From positions 1 through 47,849 of the forward strand of contig JAPPND010000087.1 in the NCBI GenBank assembly GCA_028818795.1: a stretch of DNA of 47,849 nucleotides, written 5' to 3'. The notes beneath the pieces are model-generated. The model did no database searches, had not been told where the DNA came from, and saw nothing but the letters and a program-made list of their open reading frames with translations. The DNA comes from Gammaproteobacteria bacterium. Its GTDB lineage: Bacteria; Pseudomonadota; Gammaproteobacteria; Pseudomonadales; Azotimanducaceae. A program made the translations under genes and the position numbers. This document shows positions 44,938 to 47,849 of this stretch, one piece after another; the stretch's first letter is position 1; the number at the start of each line of letters is the position of its first letter.

Positions 44938-45681
44938 ATGACCAACGACCAGATTACAGCGATCAAACGCGACTACGACCGGGACGGCTTCGTCATCCTA
45001 CAAGGCTATCTCCGCGAACGTGCGCTGGACGACCTGCGCGAGCGGGCCACGAGACTCGCCGCCGATCTCCTGCAGCGACGACCAAAACGCGAAGGCCCTG
45101 ACCTCCGCGGAAGCGTCGCGAAGCCGGCACGGCGTTTCGGCGAGGTGTTCAAGGGCCTTCAGGATCACGACGCATGGTTCGACCACGAACTCAAGGCGGG
45201 GAGGCATGTGCCGTTGATCAAGGCACTCATCGACGACGAGCCCGTGCCGGGCACGGCCGCCTGGTTCACCAAGCGTCCAGGTTCGATGGCTGAGATCGGA
45301 CCCCACCGCGACGCGATCGGCCGACCGCCGGGCCTCGAGGCCGGGGCAACCATCTGGATCGCGCTCGATCCGGCGGATCCGGAGAACGGCTGCCTCCACT
45401 ACGGTCGCGGCTCCCACACACACGAACTCGGCTACGGCATTCCCATCCCCGGCTTCGACGTGAATGACGGAACGGCCATGCCAGCCACCGTCCAACCGGG
45501 GGATGCGGTCATCCACAGTTCCCTGACCGTGCATTGGTCGGGGACCAATCCAACGGATCGTCCACGCCGTGCTGTTTCGTTTTTCTACTGGGGTGCTTCG
45601 AACCAGACCCCGGAACAGATAGACGAGATTCTCGCCCGGTGGCGGGCTAGGAAGGAAAAGGAGCAAAGATCATGGGCGTAG
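44938..45681 (+). CDS. Phytanoyl-CoA dioxygenase (PhyH)-family oxygenase
   Basis: This non-heme Fe(II)/2-oxoglutarate oxygenase has 247 residues from ATG 44938. The iron ligands are the HxD of GPHRDAIG (about 123-125) and the distal His of VHWSGTN (about 198), with the 2-oxoglutarate arginine in RPRRAVSFFYWG. The middle ENGCLHYGRGSH is typical of the family. Such enzymes hydroxylate small molecules, including secondary metabolites and alkyl phosphonates. It overlaps the following unrecognised gene by ten bases, so the two are coupled. Confidence 0.9.
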   Translation: MTNDQITAIKRDYDRDGFVILQGYLRERALDDLRERATRLAADLLQRRPKREGPDLRGSVAKPARRFGEVFKGLQDHDAWFDHELKAGRHVPLIKALIDDEPVPGTAAWFTKRPGSMAEIGPHRDAIGRPPGLEAGATIWIALDPADPENGCLHYGRGSHTHELGYGIPIPGFDVNDGTAMPATVQPGDAVIHSSLTVHWSGTNPTDRPRRAVSFFYWGASNQTPEQIDEILARWRARKEKEQRSWA

Positions 45682-46304
45682 ACGTTGCCGACCTCGAACC
45701 CGTCGGCGAATTCGGCTCGAAGGCCTGGTGCGAGGCCTGCGGCAAGTACGGCGTACAGCTACTCGAGGAAGGCGATTTGCCCGCCGACACCGCGTGGGGT
45801 TTCAGCGAAATCTACACCCACCCGCCCGCACGGCTGCTCGAGGGCGGAAGGGAAATGGCGGCCTACTACCTGATGGTCAAGGATGGCCAGATCACCGGCG
45901 GCGACGGCGCACCGGAAGAATGCCTTGCCTTGCCGGGTTTCCACCCGCAGATCCAGTGGGCGGCCATCTGCAACCAGTCCGCGGCCAAATACGGGCGCGA
46001 GGGTCAGCGCCAACGCACGGCCGAAGAGCAGGTCCTGACCCGGGAGATCGAGCAGTACATTGGTCGCGCCGACCCGTTCGGCCGCGGCGAACGCCCCAAG
46101 TTCGTCTGGCCACCGGCCGTAGCCGCGGCCTTAGGAGCAGGTTCGGAGGAGGGCGGTGGCCTGCACAACATCGCCGCGAGCCTGCAGTCGCCGTCACCCG
46201 AGTTCGCGGACCTGCCGACGACCGAGTTGGGCGTTCCGGTATTCTCCAAGATGACCGAGGAGCAGAAGCGGTTCTTCCTCGGGCTGTGCGCCGTCGAGTT
46301 GTAA
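45672..46304 (+). CDS. Unrecognised 210-residue protein with one CxxC motif
   Basis: I do not recognise a family. The soluble-looking protein has WCEACGKYG (Cys20, Cys23) near the start, a mixed central region (GREMAAYYLMVKDGQITGGDG, GFHPQIQWAAICNQSAAKYGREGQ) and an acidic, Pro-rich C-terminal half ending KRFFLGLCAVEL. There is no signal peptide or membrane helix. AAGGAG precedes its ATG, inside the end of the PhyH-like gene, so it is co-translated with that oxygenase and may be a partner, for example an electron or metal donor through the CxxC. That role is inference. Confidence 0.7.
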   Translation: MGVDVADLEPVGEFGSKAWCEACGKYGVQLLEEGDLPADTAWGFSEIYTHPPARLLEGGREMAAYYLMVKDGQITGGDGAPEECLALPGFHPQIQWAAICNQSAAKYGREGQRQRTAEEQVLTREIEQYIGRADPFGRGERPKFVWPPAVAAALGAGSEEGGGLHNIAASLQSPSPEFADLPTTELGVPVFSKMTEEQKRFFLGLCAVEL

Positions 46305-46337
46305 ACCCGAACGAACCGACCTCCCTAGTGCCGACGC

Positions 46338-46376
46338 CGGCGACCGCGCTATTGTGCGTCAGGGTCGGCCCTTCGG
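46338..46376 (+). repeat. Probable degenerate copy F of the dispersed element
   Basis: GGCGACCGCGC...GTGCGTCAGGGTCGGCCC resembles the hairpin core of copies B and E with several mismatches. It lies between the CxxC-protein gene and the sulfatase-like gene. Confidence 0.35.
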
Positions 46377-46403
46377 TCGTCACATGCTTCAGTTCGACTG
46401 GCC

Positions 46404-47843
46404 GTGGCTAGAAACGTACTCTTCATAACCGCCGACCAATGGCGGGGCGAGTGCCTGTCGTGCCTCGGACACTTCGTCCAGACGCCCCATCTGGACGCGT
46501 TGGCGGCGCAGGGTGTCCTGTTCACCAACCATTTCGCCAACACCGCCCCCTGCGGCCCGTCTCGGGCAAGCATCCACACAAGTGTCTACCAGCATGAGCA
46601 TGGCGTCACCTTCAACCACGTACCGCTCTCGGCCAGGTACACCAACTGGGCGCTCGAAGCACGCCGGGCCGGTCACGACCCGGTTCTATTCGGCTATACC
46701 GATACAACGTTGGCTGAGAGCCAGAAGGGTTCGTACCCGGACGGTGTGCTGCCGGGGCTCAGCCCGGTCGTGCAACTCGGCAAGGACGTCTGGGAGCCAG
46801 TCGAATGGTTCGATTGGCTCGCCGCCAAGGGATATCCCGTCCCGGATTCACCTGCTGACCTCTACCGGAAGGCCAAGCCGCAATCAGCAGCGGACGAACG
46901 CAACAACATCGCCCCGGCCCTCGAGGTCCCCGCCGAACTTCACGACACCTACTTCATGGTCGATCAGGTACTGGACTACATCCGCGACCGTTCCGGATGG
47001 TGCGTTCACTTGTCGCTGCTGCGGCCGCATCCGCCGTGGACGGCACCGGAACCCTACAACCGCCTGTATCCCCCGGGGGACCTGCCCTCCCCTAACCGTA
47101 GCGCCGACCCCGAAATCGAAGCGGGTCAGCACCCGTTCCTGGCCTACCTCGTTAGTCGGAAATACGCGCGCCAGTCCCGGGATGATGCGAGTCGGCGCCG
47201 GTGGCAATCTGGTTACTACGGCTTGATGACAGAGGTCGACCACAATCTCGGCCGGCTGTTCACCGAGCTGAAACGAACCGGTGCGTGGAACGACACGCTG
47301 GTCGTTCTCACCTCGGATCACGGTGAGCAGATCGGCGACCACTGGCTGATCGGCAAGCTCGGGTATTTCGACGAGTCGTTCCACGTTCCCATGATCGTGT
47401 TCAATCCTGCGCCGGAGGCCGAGTCACACCGCGGGCGACGCATCGACGCCTTCACGGAAGGGGTCGACATCATGCCTACCCTGCTCGACTGGCTAGGTGT
47501 GGACATCCCCGAGCAATGCCGCGGTGCGTCGTTGCTTCCCGCCACGACCAACGGCGGCCTCGGCGACCGGTGGCGCACCGAAGCGCATTGGGAGTACGAC
47601 TTCAGCGCGAGCCACTTCCAGGCCGGGGACGCCCTCGGCCTGACCCCCGGTGAATGCAGGCTTGCGGTGATCCGGCACGAAAGCAGCAAGTACGTGCACT
47701 TCCCGGGATTGCCGGACATCTTTTTCGATCTTGCCGATGATCCCAGGGAATCGGTCAATCTCGCCCCTAACCCTCGCTACCGTCGTCGAGTCGAGGAAAA
47801 CTCTCGCAAGTTGCACGCTTGGTCGACGGGTCACGATCCGTAA
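46404..47843 (+). CDS. Sulfatase/phosphonate monoester hydrolase-like enzyme
   Basis: The 479-residue member of the alkaline phosphatase superfamily has metal-binding Asp11 in ITADQWRGE, the formylglycine site Cys50 in PCGPSRAS (CxPSR), and VVLTSDHGEQIGDHW near residue 300 with further metal ligands. The DQWR start and the lack of a signal peptide resemble the phosphonate-monoesterase/cytoplasmic arylsulfatase branch more than secreted sulfatases. It would hydrolyse sulfate or phospho/phosphonate esters after formylglycine maturation; no FGE or anSME maturase is in the window. GTG is the start, without an obvious ribosome site. It ends six bases before the window edge. Confidence 0.88.
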   Translation: MARNVLFITADQWRGECLSCLGHFVQTPHLDALAAQGVLFTNHFANTAPCGPSRASIHTSVYQHEHGVTFNHVPLSARYTNWALEARRAGHDPVLFGYTDTTLAESQKGSYPDGVLPGLSPVVQLGKDVWEPVEWFDWLAAKGYPVPDSPADLYRKAKPQSAADERNNIAPALEVPAELHDTYFMVDQVLDYIRDRSGWCVHLSLLRPHPPWTAPEPYNRLYPPGDLPSPNRSADPEIEAGQHPFLAYLVSRKYARQSRDDASRRRWQSGYYGLMTEVDHNLGRLFTELKRTGAWNDTLVVLTSDHGEQIGDHWLIGKLGYFDESFHVPMIVFNPAPEAESHRGRRIDAFTEGVDIMPTLLDWLGVDIPEQCRGASLLPATTNGGLGDRWRTEAHWEYDFSASHFQAGDALGLTPGECRLAVIRHESSKYVHFPGLPDIFFDLADDPRESVNLAPNPRYRRRVEENSRKLHAWSTGHDP

Positions 47844-47849
47844 GGTCGG

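Overview
The window reads as a chromosomal segment of a high-GC, uncultured gammaproteobacterium. Two conserved gammaproteobacterial blocks support this. One runs (mostly minus strand) yceD-rpmF-plsX-fabD-fabG-acpP-fabF-mltG-tmk-holB, next to yceF/maf, rluC and rne. The other runs exbB-exbD-msbA/lpxK-kdsB with murB beside rne, as in Pseudomonas-like genomes. Lipid A genes show a Gram-negative cell. Taxonomy below class cannot be fixed from what I can see.

Layout. 1-3.8 kb: a three-subunit molybdenum hydroxylase (CoxL/CoxS/CoxM type). A 28-codon micro-ORF resembling the start of coxS lies just in front of coxS. 3.9-5.9 kb: prolidase PepQ and a PilZ-domain protein. 5.9-13.7 kb: the fatty-acid, ribosomal-protein and DNA-replication operon; plsX there has no standard start codon upstream of its conserved N-terminus. 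13.7-18.6 kb: yceF, rluC and a long leader followed by RNase E. 18.6-26 kb: murB, alkB, a short-chain dehydrogenase, kdsB, a single 982-residue MsbA-LpxK fusion, and an ExbB/ExbD pair. 26-28.9 kb: a HAD hydrolase broken by a 7-bp tandem duplication, a ribokinase-like kinase and a PiT-like membrane protein. 29-32.6 kb: three nucleotide-sugar genes (dehydrogenase, uronate epimerase, galE), then tRNA-Ser(UGA).

From the tRNA to about 41 kb the window looks like an eroding accessory region. It holds a lone GH26-like hydrolase between tRNA-Ser and a degenerate second copy of that tRNA, a doubly broken FtsX-like permease beside an intact one, a DinJ-type antitoxin with no toxin, a frameshifted glutamine amidotransferase, and a respiratory cluster. 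In that cluster heme-copper oxidase subunit I has lost its core and both it and a NirC-like channel have lost their 5' ends at one shared junction. Two SCO copper chaperones remain intact. 41.3-47.8 kb: a TonB-dependent receptor, a CmcJ/NvfI-type protein, a phytanoyl-CoA-dioxygenase-like oxygenase coupled to an unrecognised CxxC protein, and a sulfatase/phosphonate-monoesterase-like hydrolase. Together these look like an uptake-and-modification module for an unidentified organic substrate.

A family of GC-rich dispersed elements with 'GTAGGGGAC' and 'GTCGCCCCTACG' ends sits between genes at about 5.3, 30.4, 36.8, 37.7, 43.9 and probably 46.35 kb. Several abut stop codons or decayed genes. The broken genes cluster in accessory loci while housekeeping genes are open, which favours real decay over uniformly poor sequence, but single-base indels in A and G runs should be checked against reads.
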